A stretch of DNA of 64,000 nucleotides from Phycisphaeraceae bacterium (GCA_019636845.1 JAHBWV010000001.1:1364001-1428000), one strand, 5' to 3'. Numbered from the stretch's first letter, positions 15,809 through 25,440 are shown. Translations and numbers: made by a program. Notes: a model not told the origin generated them from the letters alone.

Positions 15809-16762
15809 ATGATGATGGCACGACAGAGTACGGGTTCTTGCAGGCAGCGGGCCTTCACGCTGGTCGAGGTCATCTTCTCGATCCTCCTGATCGCGATCCT
15901 GATCTCGATCTCGATCGTGGGGATTCAGGCCGCCTCGCGCAGCGCTCAGGCATCCGCGGATCGTCAGGCGGTGCTCTCGTTGAAGGTCGGCGTGGAGAGC
16001 TTCAAACAGGAGTTCGGTTTCCTGCCGCCGCTCGCAAAGGGCGAGGTGCCCCCCGGCAGCGAGGAGCCGTTTCTGACCTCTGATCAACGAGCCAATGTCT
16101 ACAACCCGTCGGTCGCTTCGGACCTGAACTTTCTCCGTGGACGCACTGGCGCTGCGGACGGCGCGGCCATCAGCGATGACTCGGCGTTCCGATTCTCGCG
16201 ACAGTCGTTGCCTTTCTACCTCGGCGGCATTCTTGATGCGAACGCCGACGGCGTCGATGGTCCCGGGTTCAGGGCTCCGCGTCGTGACGGCACGTTCGCG
16301 AGTTCGGGCCCTTCTTACCAGCCGTTCGTGGACACTTCGAAGAAGTCGCTTCGGGCATGGCCATCGAGCGATAGCTCTCGTCCTTATGTGGTGGAGTTCA
16401 GAGATCGCGCTGGCATCGCGATCCGTTACTACCGCTGGGTCAAGGAGTCCGACGCGGAGATCGCTCGCTCTGGTCTGCGAGCGCTGAACATACCCAAGGT
16501 CCTTGGCGATCCGACAAGCGACGCCGACGAGCGTGCCTCCCCGGCCGATGCGAATCCCCTGTTGCGGGATGCGGAGTTCGCGATTGTCGCAGCAGGACCG
16601 AACCGCGTCTTCGGGGATATCAAGATCGGCGGCACCGACAAGGGGACCGGCACCGAGTCGCTGGTTGAGATCCGGCGCACGCTCGGGCTGCCTTCCTCTC
16701 GCACCGACATCGCGGTCGAGCAAGAGGGACGGAAGGACAACATCGTGGAGGTCGGACGATGA
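15809..16762 (+). CDS. Pseudopilin, GspG-like, first of the minor pilin set
   Basis: A 317-residue type IV pilin-like protein. The prepilin signal is CRQRA, then FTLVEVIFSILLIAILISIS, with Ala rather than Gly at the -1 position. The helix continues into LKVGVESFKQEFGFLPP, which resembles the GspG pattern where a Tyr/Phe-x-x-x-x-Gly-x-x-Pro follows the N-terminal helix. The soluble C-terminal domain is long compared with ordinary GspG (about 140 residues). The start at 15809 has GGAGG ten bases upstream; a GTG overlapping the gspF stop at 15752 is an alternative that adds 19 residues before the leader. Its stop overlaps the next gene as ATGA. Confidence 0.8.
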   Translation: MMMARQSTGSCRQRAFTLVEVIFSILLIAILISISIVGIQAASRSAQASADRQAVLSLKVGVESFKQEFGFLPPLAKGEVPPGSEEPFLTSDQRANVYNPSVASDLNFLRGRTGAADGAAISDDSAFRFSRQSLPFYLGGILDANADGVDGPGFRAPRRDGTFASSGPSYQPFVDTSKKSLRAWPSSDSSRPYVVEFRDRAGIAIRYYRWVKESDAEIARSGLRALNIPKVLGDPTSDADERASPADANPLLRDAEFAIVAAGPNRVFGDIKIGGTDKGTGTESLVEIRRTLGLPSSRTDIAVEQEGRKDNIVEVGR

Positions 16763-17796
16763 CACGACCCACACGCGATGCTGGAACTCCTCGTCTCGAA
16801 CGCTCGTTCACGCTGATCGAGTTGCTTGTGGTCGTCTCGCTCCTGTCGATCCTGCTTGCCGTCGCTGTGCCCGCGTTCTCGTCGCTGCTGGAATCGAATG
16901 AGCGAGCACTCGCGGACAGCAAGCTGAAGATCGCGGCTTCGCTCGGGCGCGACGCGGCGGTGCGCTCCGGGCGGGGGAGTGACGGCGCGGTGGCGTTCTT
17001 CTACGCGCCGGGCGGTCGCCTGCGAGCGGTTCCGTTCGTGAAGGTCGGTGTCATCGAGGACGAGGATCCGTCCGGCAATCCGATCGAACGCGACGTGTTC
17101 GTCCAGGTTGATACCTTCGAGGCGATCGAGTTCCCGCGGGGCTGGTCAGTCCGCGGCTACGCACCCGCGTACTCCACCGACGAGCAGTGGTACGAGCGAA
17201 CAGTCCTCGCCTCCGACCGCAACAAGGGCAACTGGGTCTTCCCCGAGACACACCTGTACGATCCTCGTGATACGAACGGCGGCGACGAGCGTCAGACATT
17301 CCTGATTCGGTTCGATGCGGTTGACGGGACCGCATCGGTCCCGAAAGCGCGCGATGCGCTGCTCCTGGATCCGAGCACCTCACGCAGACTCAGAGACAGT
17401 GCGCCGTTCAGCACGTTCAACATCGAGCGAGCATCGAGCCATCTGGCGTACGTTCGATCGATCCTCCAGCTTCCTCCGAGCGATTCGCGCCGGCGCGAGC
17501 TGCTGGGGGATGTGTCTCCCGACACGGTGCTCGCGAGGCAGGTGACCCAGGTTGTGTTGTACGACGAGACGCGGCTGGCCGGTGCGTTGAGGGTGAGACT
17601 CGACCGTGACACGCAGACGATCTATCGGTCGGGCACGCGCCCGGAGCTGGTCGCGGGTGTGACGCGAGCGGACATCATGAACTGGCTCGAAGGGCGGAAT
17701 GTATCGAGCGACGGGCCGACCAAGCAGCCCGATAAAGCCGCACGCGTCTACTTCGTCGAGCGGTATTCGGGATCGCTCAGGGAGATGTTCCCATGA
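16759..17796 (+). CDS. Pseudopilin, GspH-like
   Basis: A 345-residue pilin-like protein with leader LERS before FTLIELLVVVSLLSILLAVAVP. The -1 residue is Ser, which is unusual, and Glu5 is present. The sequence after the helix (NERALADSKLKIAASLGRDAAVRSG) resembles GspH/FimT N-terminal regions, where a variable strand region follows. The C-terminal part includes beta-rich segments and ends with RVYFVERYSGSLREMFP. It is about twice the size of ordinary GspH proteins. It overlaps its neighbours by ATGA on both sides, which implies translational coupling within the pseudopilin block. Confidence 0.78.
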   Translation: MTRPTRDAGTPRLERSFTLIELLVVVSLLSILLAVAVPAFSSLLESNERALADSKLKIAASLGRDAAVRSGRGSDGAVAFFYAPGGRLRAVPFVKVGVIEDEDPSGNPIERDVFVQVDTFEAIEFPRGWSVRGYAPAYSTDEQWYERTVLASDRNKGNWVFPETHLYDPRDTNGGDERQTFLIRFDAVDGTASVPKARDALLLDPSTSRRLRDSAPFSTFNIERASSHLAYVRSILQLPPSDSRRRELLGDVSPDTVLARQVTQVVLYDETRLAGALRVRLDRDTQTIYRSGTRPELVAGVTRADIMNWLEGRNVSSDGPTKQPDKAARVYFVERYSGSLREMFP

Positions 17797-18791
17797 TTCG
17801 CAGACACCATCGCTTGCTGTCGGCGTTCTCTCTGATCGAGGTGCTGATCTCGGTTCTTGTCCTCGCGCTCGGGCTGCTGGGGCTTGGCGCGATGTTCCCG
17901 GTCGTGATCCGGCAGCAGCGGAACGCGACAGACGCTGTTCTGGGGACGATGGCGGCAAACGCGGCGAAGCTGGAACTCGAGAGTAATGGGCGACTGCGTG
18001 GGCAAGCGGTTATTCCAGCGACCTCGGGCGGGCCTATCGGCGAGCCGCTCGCGACGCCGCCGTGGCAGAATGTGCTCGACACGCTTCGCTCGTCGCCGAG
18101 CACGAGCAACTTCCTTGCGCTCCCGACGTACGACTCGGTCACGGGCGTGATGGGAGTCGGAGAAGGGGCGAGTGTCGCGAACATCCCGCTTGCCTCTCGT
18201 CTCTTTCCCGCGCCGAGTCAGACCGGCGCGCAGCCACGATACGTGTGGGATCTGGCGTACAGGGTGGCCGGTTCCGATCGTCTCGAGGTCTTTATCTTCG
18301 TTCGACCGATCGATCCGAACATCCGGATCACACCCGGACAGAATCTGTCAAACGTGCTCGCGCCGACCAACTCGTCGGGCGATCTGTTGAACCCAACGAA
18401 GCTGGCGGTCGCGGTGGATCGTTCGACACGGCTGCCGACACTCGCCGGAGTCGGGGACTATTCCGTTCCGGTTGAGATGCAGGTCGCGAGTGTTGTCCTG
18501 AACGACACGAACACAACACCCGATGACGATCGCAATCGCATCTCGCTCTCGCCGTCCGGCTCGGTAGAGCGGGCGCTCGCATCAACCGCCGTTCGAACCG
18601 GCCAGCAACTCGTCGATCGACTGGGGACGATTTACACAGTCGTCGGGATACCCAAATCGTCGCCCCGGGAGTTCACGGTGCTGGTTGAACCGTCGATTCC
18701 GGCGTCGGTCATCAACGCGCGGGACATCGGTCCGGTCTATTTCGTGCCGCAGACGCCCGCGGCCGTGACCAAGGTGATCATCATCCCATGA
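17793..18791 (+). CDS. Pseudopilin, GspI/PilV-like
   Basis: A 332-residue protein with a short leader (MIRRHHRLLSA) and a helix FSLIEVLISVLVLALGLLGL, which is the classic PilV/GspI N-terminus with a second Leu/Gly-rich run. The -1 residue is Ala. After the helix, AMFPVVIRQQRNATDAVLGTMAAN resembles PilV. The remaining 270 residues are beta-rich with Ser/Thr/Pro loops and no cysteine pair was noted. Canonical GspI is about 120 residues, so the soluble domain is greatly enlarged. It overlaps both neighbours by ATGA. Confidence 0.78.
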   Translation: MIRRHHRLLSAFSLIEVLISVLVLALGLLGLGAMFPVVIRQQRNATDAVLGTMAANAAKLELESNGRLRGQAVIPATSGGPIGEPLATPPWQNVLDTLRSSPSTSNFLALPTYDSVTGVMGVGEGASVANIPLASRLFPAPSQTGAQPRYVWDLAYRVAGSDRLEVFIFVRPIDPNIRITPGQNLSNVLAPTNSSGDLLNPTKLAVAVDRSTRLPTLAGVGDYSVPVEMQVASVVLNDTNTTPDDDRNRISLSPSGSVERALASTAVRTGQQLVDRLGTIYTVVGIPKSSPREFTVLVEPSIPASVINARDIGPVYFVPQTPAAVTKVIIIP

Positions 18792-20620
18792 AAGCCATCA
18801 CGAAACAACCTGCGAAGAGATACGGAGTGAGGCAAAGGGGTTTCACGCTGGTGGAGACGCTGGTCGCGATCGGCGCGGTGGCGTTGATCTCGGTCGGTAT
18901 CGCCGCGATCTTTCAGTCGGTGGGGCGGACGGTGACGACCGGCCGGCGAGTCAGCAACTTCTCACAGTTCGCGACGCTCGTCGAGCGTCAGATGCGCGCT
19001 GATTTCTCGAGGATGACGCGTGATGGCTACTTGGTGATCCACCACCAGTACGCCTCCGATCTGAACGGGCGCAGGATCAACGTGCTGCCGTATGAGGGTG
19101 CGCTGGCATCGGAGGCACGCCAGCGCCGGATCGATGAGATCCTGTTCTTTGCGAAGGGTGATTTCACTTCCGCCCGGGAGCCGATGTCGCCCGGCGTGAT
19201 CGCGCGATCGGGGACTGCCGCGATCTACTACGGGCACGGCGCGGTCTGGCCTGTCGGGTTCGACAGTCTCGGCAACATCTGGCGTCGGCCCGAGGTGAAC
19301 TCGATACCGACGGTGACCGCTCCTCTGACGCTGGGATATCGCCCCGGCCCGACCGCCTCGGTCGAGGAGTTCCCCAATCAGTTCTCCTCATCATGGAACC
19401 TGCTGCGTCACGTCACGCTGCTCGCGCCGCTCGCATCGACGGAGACACGCTACGCGCCCAGCGGTGCCTTCGGGTATCCGGCCAACAGTCCGTTCCTCAT
19501 CGATCAGGATACGCAGATCGCTCTGCAGCCCGCGGCCGTCAGTTTGTCCCGCACGCTCTCGAGAATGAACCTCGGGGCGGGTGGCGGTCCTGTCGTCGGA
19601 CCGGGCATCAGGCCTCTGCGCGAATCGAGCACGGCCGGGCTTCTGATAAGGCGCCCCCTTCGTTCGACCGGTCTGGTTGACATCGCAACGACGGATCTTG
19701 CGGAGATCCGATCGATCACCCAGTCCATGGCGAAGACGAACAAGACCGACATCCTCAGGCCGCGCGATATCGCCGGGGCGGGGCGGTTCGAGAACTTCCG
19801 CAAGCAGCAGATCGAGGAAGACGCGAACGACCCGGTCAGACGTCCGGGAGGGTTCAACGTCATTCCTCGCCTCACGCGTGCCAACATCGAGTCGCCCTCG
19901 ACGAATCCTGATCGAGATGTGCTGAGCAACATCCAGAACTGGATGCGTGAGGCGTTCCCCGCGAATTCGTTCGGTGACCCGAGTTCTCTCGCGGCTGAAT
20001 CAGGGGCGTACATCCGCATGAGGGCCGAGCAGGTCCCCCCGGACTACTTCACGGCTTCGTCGCTCGTGGACGACCTTGAGCGGACGTACCGGCGTGCGGA
20101 CCAGCTGATGCTGACATCTTCGGTGTTCGTGCCGCGCTGCTCGGAGTTGATCATCGAGTGGAGTTTCGGCCAGGCGGACACGAACGGTCGGCTGGTCTGG
20201 TACGGCGGCAAAGAGACGCCCGGTATCGCGGGGAACACGATCCGGTTGTATCCGGGGCTGCCGTCGCTGAAAACGAACGACGCGGCGTGGTACCGCCCGT
20301 TCTCCTCGCTGCCGGCGTCTGCCGGAACAGCGCGGAATCACCCACTGTCGCCCAATCTTGTGTATGACGCCGCGTCGTTTGCAAACTTCGAGCTGGCGTC
20401 TGCGGCGATGAACACCAACGCCCAGGCCACCGCCCACTTCGGCTACATCGATCCGACGTGGCCGGGTGCCGGGTCGCCGAGCGCGAGTGAGCCGCGCACG
20501 CTGCCGTGGGCGTGGCCGAAGTTGATTCGTGTGACGATGACGCTGTCTGATCCCGTTGATCCTTCGGTCGAAGAGACGTTCCAGTTTGTGTTCGATGTAC
20601 CTGCAGATCCGATGCCGTGA
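18788..20620 (+). CDS. Large pseudopilin, GspJ/PilW-like
   Basis: A 610-residue pilin-like protein. The leader VRQRG precedes FTLVETLVAIGAVALISVGIAAIF, with the canonical Gly at -1 and Glu5, followed by VSNFSQFATLVERQMRADFSRM, a typical GspJ pattern. GspJ is normally about 200 residues; here 400 further residues carry Pro/Arg-rich loops and beta segments. The C-terminal segment PKLIRVTMTLSDPVDPSVEETFQFVFDVP is the kind of last strand found in GspJ (IRVTLtl). It occupies the gspJ position in the G-H-I-J-K order. The stop lies 65 bases before the giant GspK-like gene. Confidence 0.8.
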   Translation: MKAITKQPAKRYGVRQRGFTLVETLVAIGAVALISVGIAAIFQSVGRTVTTGRRVSNFSQFATLVERQMRADFSRMTRDGYLVIHHQYASDLNGRRINVLPYEGALASEARQRRIDEILFFAKGDFTSAREPMSPGVIARSGTAAIYYGHGAVWPVGFDSLGNIWRRPEVNSIPTVTAPLTLGYRPGPTASVEEFPNQFSSSWNLLRHVTLLAPLASTETRYAPSGAFGYPANSPFLIDQDTQIALQPAAVSLSRTLSRMNLGAGGGPVVGPGIRPLRESSTAGLLIRRPLRSTGLVDIATTDLAEIRSITQSMAKTNKTDILRPRDIAGAGRFENFRKQQIEEDANDPVRRPGGFNVIPRLTRANIESPSTNPDRDVLSNIQNWMREAFPANSFGDPSSLAAESGAYIRMRAEQVPPDYFTASSLVDDLERTYRRADQLMLTSSVFVPRCSELIIEWSFGQADTNGRLVWYGGKETPGIAGNTIRLYPGLPSLKTNDAAWYRPFSSLPASAGTARNHPLSPNLVYDAASFANFELASAAMNTNAQATAHFGYIDPTWPGAGSPSASEPRTLPWAWPKLIRVTMTLSDPVDPSVEETFQFVFDVPADPMP

Positions 20621-20685
20621 CCTCATGAGTGAGCACGCGTTGTCCGTGGGCGGGTGGGCCGTTCCGGAGCCATGGAGACCAACCG

Positions 20686-23600
20686 ATGAGCATCCTCCAC
20701 AACGCCAGATCCCGTGCGGGACACACGCTGCGCAGCCAGCGCCGGGGCACGTTCATCGTGCTTGTTGTCGGCATGCTCGCGCTGATGACCATTCTCGCGG
20801 TCGTTTACTTCTCGATCGGTCAGAGCGATGCGCGATCGAGCGCGGCGATGGTCACCGCGAGCAAGCGAGACGATGTCGCGATAGCGGTTCGTGACCATAT
20901 CAAGACGATCCTTGCGGACGACGTGACGGCATCGATCGATCCCGGTTCGGGCGCGATCGATCGCGTGCAGCGGTATCAGCGCGAGGCGTGGGATTACCCC
21001 TGGACGAGCCCGGTGTGGCGGACCGTCTCGGCGACGCCCGCGCTCCGATTCAACCCGATCGGCACGCGGGGCGATGACCCGTTCCTGGCATCGAGTGAGC
21101 CGACGATTCTGGGCACAGGCCGGACATGGTCGGACGAGCCACTTCACTTCTCGTATCGGAGCAGGCGCGACTGGATGCATTTCAGCAACATCGCGCCCGA
21201 TGGAAACTATGTGAATTTGTACAACCTGCGGCCGAGCTCCGCGGGTGGGCCTTCTTCCGGCGGGTTCGGGGCGACTCCGACCGAGATGCGCCGCTTCGTT
21301 TCTCTCTTCGACCAGAACGGCAATCCCGGGTACGCGCGGCTCGACGACGACACGACGGCGCTCGACCCGGAGGTGCCGGCGCATCTCTCGTATCGCCAGC
21401 GGAATGCCTTTCGGCCTCTGTACGACGACAGGCCCTACAACGATCGCGATTACATCCCGTATTCCTACGCGGACGCGGACGGCGATGGATTCGTCGACTC
21501 ACGCTGGCAGGAACTGGTGAACGCGTCCAATCCCACCGCCGCGCCGACGGATCTCATCAGGGCGGCGGATGGACGGCGTTACTTCGTCGCTGCACGGGTG
21601 GTGGATCTCTCGGGGCGGATCAACGTGAACACGGCGACGGATTTTGTGAATGCGCCGTCCAACGACTCGCCAGCGGGCATGAGCCCGGCGGACGTTGATC
21701 TTCGGTCGATTCTGACGATGCAGGACTCGTACGAGGTGTACGCGACGGCGTTCGGCAGCCCGATCGGATCGCACGGCACGGGCGATTATCGCGTGTGGAA
21801 CCCCACGGATACAACCTCGGTTGAGAACTATTCCGCGTTGAACAGCGACTTTGCCTACCAGGTGGGCATCGGTGGGTACAACGCCCTGCGTCTGTCTCTT
21901 GAGACCTCCATCGTTCCCCCTCCGCGCACGAACCTGACGACCTTTGCCACGCAATACCTCGGCGATGGGGCGACAGGGAACCGCGTGATGCCGAACGGGC
22001 TCGAGCGCGAGAAGTCGTTTCTCGCGTCGGGTTCCGGTTCAACGGGGGCGACCCTGCTCTTGGATGGTCTGGCGTTCTCAGGGGGGTTCGGCCTCTCCGA
22101 TCTCACGGAGTTGCTGACGTATCGCGTGGCCAACGATCCCGAGCAGGTCTCGATACTTGAGTCTGCACTGGGCGGTCGGTTCCCTGAGGCGGGCGCGGAT
22201 GCGGCCGGCACGCGTCGCTACGGCCCGTTGCGTGACAATCGCCAGCTCTCCTTCGAGATCCCGGGTGCCACGCTTCTTCCCTCGGACGCGGGGAAGCTGG
22301 ATGCGACCCGGCTTCTGTTCGCGACGGACATCAGGCAGCGTCTGACGACGCATTCCGGTGCAAGGCCGATTCGACCGGCACCGACGAACGCGTTCCTGTT
22401 GCAGACCAACTCCGCCGACTCACGCTACGACTTCTCGACCAATGTGGTCTCGCTCATCCGGAACAGGAACGCGGCGCGCCTGTTCAGAGGATACGCGGAC
22501 GCGCTCGCGCCTTTCAGCGCGATCAGCGGCGTCTGGAATCGCACAGCATCGGACTTCGCGCAGACCAGGTTCCTTGCATATGGCTACAACGGTCCGGAGT
22601 TGCCGGTGCGTCTTGCGGCGCACAGCGCGATCAATCTTCTGGCTGCGACTGGGCGTGACGGCACCGTCGATACTCGTGAGTTCGAGCCCTACCCGTACAC
22701 ATTGATTCTTCACGAGGGAGCCCGAACACAGCTGAACGCGGATTCGGGCCTTCCGGTTGCCGGGCGCACGTTCAGGCAGGGGTGGTGGCAGCCCATCGAA
22801 CGCCAGCTCGATCTGACATCGACTCGCATCGCGCCGACCGGAACCGTCTCTCCGACGCACGCGGTCACGATGTATGGGATCAAGCCCCAGCCGGTGATCA
22901 CACAGGCCAGCGCGTACACGATCTACATCGACGCGCCACAGGTGCTTGGCGGCGATGCGGACATCGGCGCCAGCGACGGCGGCGTGCCGCCCGTGATCGA
23001 GGTGCGTCCCATCACGATCAACGGAGACACGAACTGGGGTAACTCAGACTATCTCGGACGGATCCTGGCCATCCAGTTGACGAACCCGTTCAAGGATGTT
23101 GACATTCCGCTGAGCAGAGATGATGTGATCACCGATGGAACATCGCTCTCGCCCACTGATGTTCTGTACACCTACTACATCGAGTTCGGCGGCAGGACGT
23201 ACAAGCTCGTGGCGATCGATCCCACGGATCTTTCCGCGCCCCAGAAGGCGGTTGTGCTCCGGCGCGGCGAGACACGCAACTTCGTGATTCTCGATGCCGA
23301 GTACTCGACGTTCAATGCACGCTGGAACGCGGTGTATTCTCGATACGCCAGCGGCCCGATCGACCCTGTCGCCTCACCTTTCCGGAACTGGCTGAATTCC
23401 CAGCTCTCTGTCGAGAACACCACCGGTGTTGTCCAGCCCGTGATCATCCCGGCGATGAACGCCACGAGCGGTGCCCTTGCGTCCGCAGGCGAGATCTTCG
23501 CCGGCACAGAGTCTCAGCATCGCTCGATCCGGTTGTGGAGGGCGATGATCAGCGGCGCGACCGACGACAACCTCACCGCATCATCGGGCGCGAACAACAG

Positions 23601-25266
23601 AGAGAACGACTATCTGGTCGATCGACTGCGGGATCCGGCGGGTTCGGGGGTCTCTCTGAAGCGGGATCTGCCGCCCGGCCAGAACGACATCGGCGGCACG
23701 ATCGGACGCGAGGAGAGTTTCTCCAGCTCTCTCCCCGCGGGCAATGACAACACGGGCTTCACCATCGCCCTCCGAGCTTCAATCCGCCGTCCAGACGAGG
23801 GCACGGTTGGCGACACGGGTATTCCCGCCTATGTGATCGAATCGAAGACGAACAGCCGCAACTCTCGCACGTCGGATTCTCTCTCGACGGCGTCGCTGAA
23901 CAAGTCCGACTTCACACCGAATACCAACGGTGCATACCAGCGGTTCACGACCTTTATCACGGGCACGACGGGGACGCCGCCCTCAGACATTCTTCTGGCC
24001 ACGGCACGCCAGCGCGCGGGCGTGAAGTCCGGCTCCGGCATCGGGCCGAACCTGTCCTCTGTCGCTTTCAACAACCTGGTGGTGGAGTTCCCACGCTCCC
24101 TGCGGAACAGAGTCAACAACGGGACGCTGCGGCTCGCGGATCTCTATCTGCCGTTGGCCATCGGTCCCTTTGTTGAGATGGATGAGACCGGCGCGGCAAC
24201 GCTGAACGACGCGAGCGCGGCGACGGACAGGTTCTACACGCTGGGTGAGGCGCTGGCGCTCGCGCTCGATTATGACAGAGGGCCGGCAGGGTCGCCGATG
24301 GAGGGGCTCGGGAACCCGCTGAGGAACCCGGGTATCGCCGATCCTCGTCCCGCCCTCGCGCGCGGGCATCTCGTCCTCGACGATTACGTGCTGTTCAGGA
24401 ACGGTGGGGGAGCCCTGCGGTTCGACTATCCGACCGCCGGCGAGCCCCAGGACGTTCTGTACGGCTCGGGGGCGCCCGCTGCATTGTCCCTCATGGACAT
24501 CTTCCACACGATGGACGATCGGTACCGGTCTGAGCGGGTTGCGACAACGGGCCTCATCAACATCAACACCGCGCCGGTCGAGGTGCTCCGTGCCGCGAGG
24601 TTGCTGAGCCCGTTCGATCAGCGGAGTTCTGATTGGTGGTTCACCCCTGCATCGCAGCACAACCGGACGTCGGATATCGCTTCCACGCTGGTGGCCTATC
24701 GCGACAAGATCCCGGTTCATCCGCGTCGCGGGGCCGGCTTCAATGTCGCATCGATTCTCGATTTCACCGACTTGAACGACGGAACCGATACGCTCAATTA
24801 CGAGGGCGACAACAACGGCCGCTTCTTCACGACCGACGTGCCCGGGCTCAGAGAGACACCCGGTATCCGATCTCTCGGCGAACTCTTCCTCCTCAGGGAT
24901 ACACGTCCGACCAATCCCGAGCGGACACTTCATTCGATCGATCGGCTCGGCTTCGACACGCAGCACCTGACCGCTCCCGGGATGGATACGGAGACCGGCT
25001 CATCGGGTGACGGGCTGATCGATGATTTCGGCGAGCGGCTCGCGATCGTCAACGGCGTCGCGAATCTGTTCACCGTCAGGTCCGACTACTTCGCGGTCTG
25101 GTTCGTTCTGCACGGCTATGCCGAGTCGGACCTCGCATCGCTCAAGCCCACGGATCCGCTGGTCCCCTCGGTTGCGCGCAGGTTCCTGATGATCGTGGAT
25201 CGCTCCAGCGTTACCGTACGCGGCGATGAGCCCCAGATCCTTCTCTTCAAGGAAGTCCCGTACTGA
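20686..25266 (+). CDS. Giant GspK/PilX-like minor pseudopilin (1526 residues)
   Basis: The N-terminus is RSQRRGTFIVLVVGMLALMTI, a prepilin-like leader (-1 Gly, then T-F-I-V) with a membrane helix, and lacks the Glu5, as GspK does. Two GspK-type motifs are seen: GRINVNTAT near residue 310 and GLININTAPVEVLRAARLL near residue 1290. DADGDGFVDS at 263-272 looks like an EF-hand/dockerin calcium loop. Canonical GspK is about 300 residues, so this protein is roughly five times longer, with the second motif possibly marking a C-terminal repeat of the GspK fold. It sits in the gspK position after gspJ. The start at 20686 follows GGAGACCAACCG; an ATG at 20629 is less likely. GspK-type proteins form the tip of the pseudopilus. 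Confidence 0.85.
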   Translation: MSILHNARSRAGHTLRSQRRGTFIVLVVGMLALMTILAVVYFSIGQSDARSSAAMVTASKRDDVAIAVRDHIKTILADDVTASIDPGSGAIDRVQRYQREAWDYPWTSPVWRTVSATPALRFNPIGTRGDDPFLASSEPTILGTGRTWSDEPLHFSYRSRRDWMHFSNIAPDGNYVNLYNLRPSSAGGPSSGGFGATPTEMRRFVSLFDQNGNPGYARLDDDTTALDPEVPAHLSYRQRNAFRPLYDDRPYNDRDYIPYSYADADGDGFVDSRWQELVNASNPTAAPTDLIRAADGRRYFVAARVVDLSGRINVNTATDFVNAPSNDSPAGMSPADVDLRSILTMQDSYEVYATAFGSPIGSHGTGDYRVWNPTDTTSVENYSALNSDFAYQVGIGGYNALRLSLETSIVPPPRTNLTTFATQYLGDGATGNRVMPNGLEREKSFLASGSGSTGATLLLDGLAFSGGFGLSDLTELLTYRVANDPEQVSILESALGGRFPEAGADAAGTRRYGPLRDNRQLSFEIPGATLLPSDAGKLDATRLLFATDIRQRLTTHSGARPIRPAPTNAFLLQTNSADSRYDFSTNVVSLIRNRNAARLFRGYADALAPFSAISGVWNRTASDFAQTRFLAYGYNGPELPVRLAAHSAINLLAATGRDGTVDTREFEPYPYTLILHEGARTQLNADSGLPVAGRTFRQGWWQPIERQLDLTSTRIAPTGTVSPTHAVTMYGIKPQPVITQASAYTIYIDAPQVLGGDADIGASDGGVPPVIEVRPITINGDTNWGNSDYLGRILAIQLTNPFKDVDIPLSRDDVITDGTSLSPTDVLYTYYIEFGGRTYKLVAIDPTDLSAPQKAVVLRRGETRNFVILDAEYSTFNARWNAVYSRYASGPIDPVASPFRNWLNSQLSVENTTGVVQPVIIPAMNATSGALASAGEIFAGTESQHRSIRLWRAMISGATDDNLTASSGANNRENDYLVDRLRDPAGSGVSLKRDLPPGQNDIGGTIGREESFSSSLPAGNDNTGFTIALRASIRRPDEGTVGDTGIPAYVIESKTNSRNSRTSDSLSTASLNKSDFTPNTNGAYQRFTTFITGTTGTPPSDILLATARQRAGVKSGSGIGPNLSSVAFNNLVVEFPRSLRNRVNNGTLRLADLYLPLAIGPFVEMDETGAATLNDASAATDRFYTLGEALALALDYDRGPAGSPMEGLGNPLRNPGIADPRPALARGHLVLDDYVLFRNGGGALRFDYPTAGEPQDVLYGSGAPAALSLMDIFHTMDDRYRSERVATTGLININTAPVEVLRAARLLSPFDQRSSDWWFTPASQHNRTSDIASTLVAYRDKIPVHPRRGAGFNVASILDFTDLNDGTDTLNYEGDNNGRFFTTDVPGLRETPGIRSLGELFLLRDTRPTNPERTLHSIDRLGFDTQHLTAPGMDTETGSSGDGLIDDFGERLAIVNGVANLFTVRSDYFAVWFVLHGYAESDLASLKPTDPLVPSVARRFLMIVDRSSVTVRGDEPQILLFKEVPY

Positions 25267-25308
25267 AGCGACAAAGGCCCCCTGCCTGACACATCTGCCC
25301 CACCCCCC

Positions 25309-25343
25309 GACGCGGCGGTATCGATCGGCGATGCCGCCGCGTC
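25309..25343 (+). terminator. Stem-loop after the pseudopilin run
   Basis: GACGCGGCGG (25309-25318) pairs perfectly with CCGCCGCGTC (25334-25343) across a 15-base loop, 43 bases after the giant pseudopilin stop and 24 bases before tRNA-Pro. A short T-rich stretch (ACCTTTCCT) follows but there is no strong U-tract, so a terminator role is plausible rather than certain. Confidence 0.45.
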
Positions 25344-25366
25344 ACCTTTCCTACACTGTCACGTCC

Positions 25367-25440
25367 CAGGGTGTAGCTCAGCTTGGTAGAGCGCGTGGTT
25401 TGGGTCCACGAGGCCGCAGGTTCGAATCCTGTCACCCTGA
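25367..25440 (+). tRNA. tRNA-Pro (UGG anticodon)
   Basis: A 74-base cloverleaf. The acceptor stem is CAGGGTG with CACCCTG, followed by discriminator A25440. The D arm is GCTC/GAGC, the anticodon stem CGTGG/CCACG encloses loop TTTGGGT, giving anticodon TGG, and the T arm GCAGG/CCTGT holds loop TTCGAAT. The CCA end is not encoded. One G-U pair closes the T stem. The tRNA lies between the pseudopilin run and the OppC gene. Confidence 0.95.
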
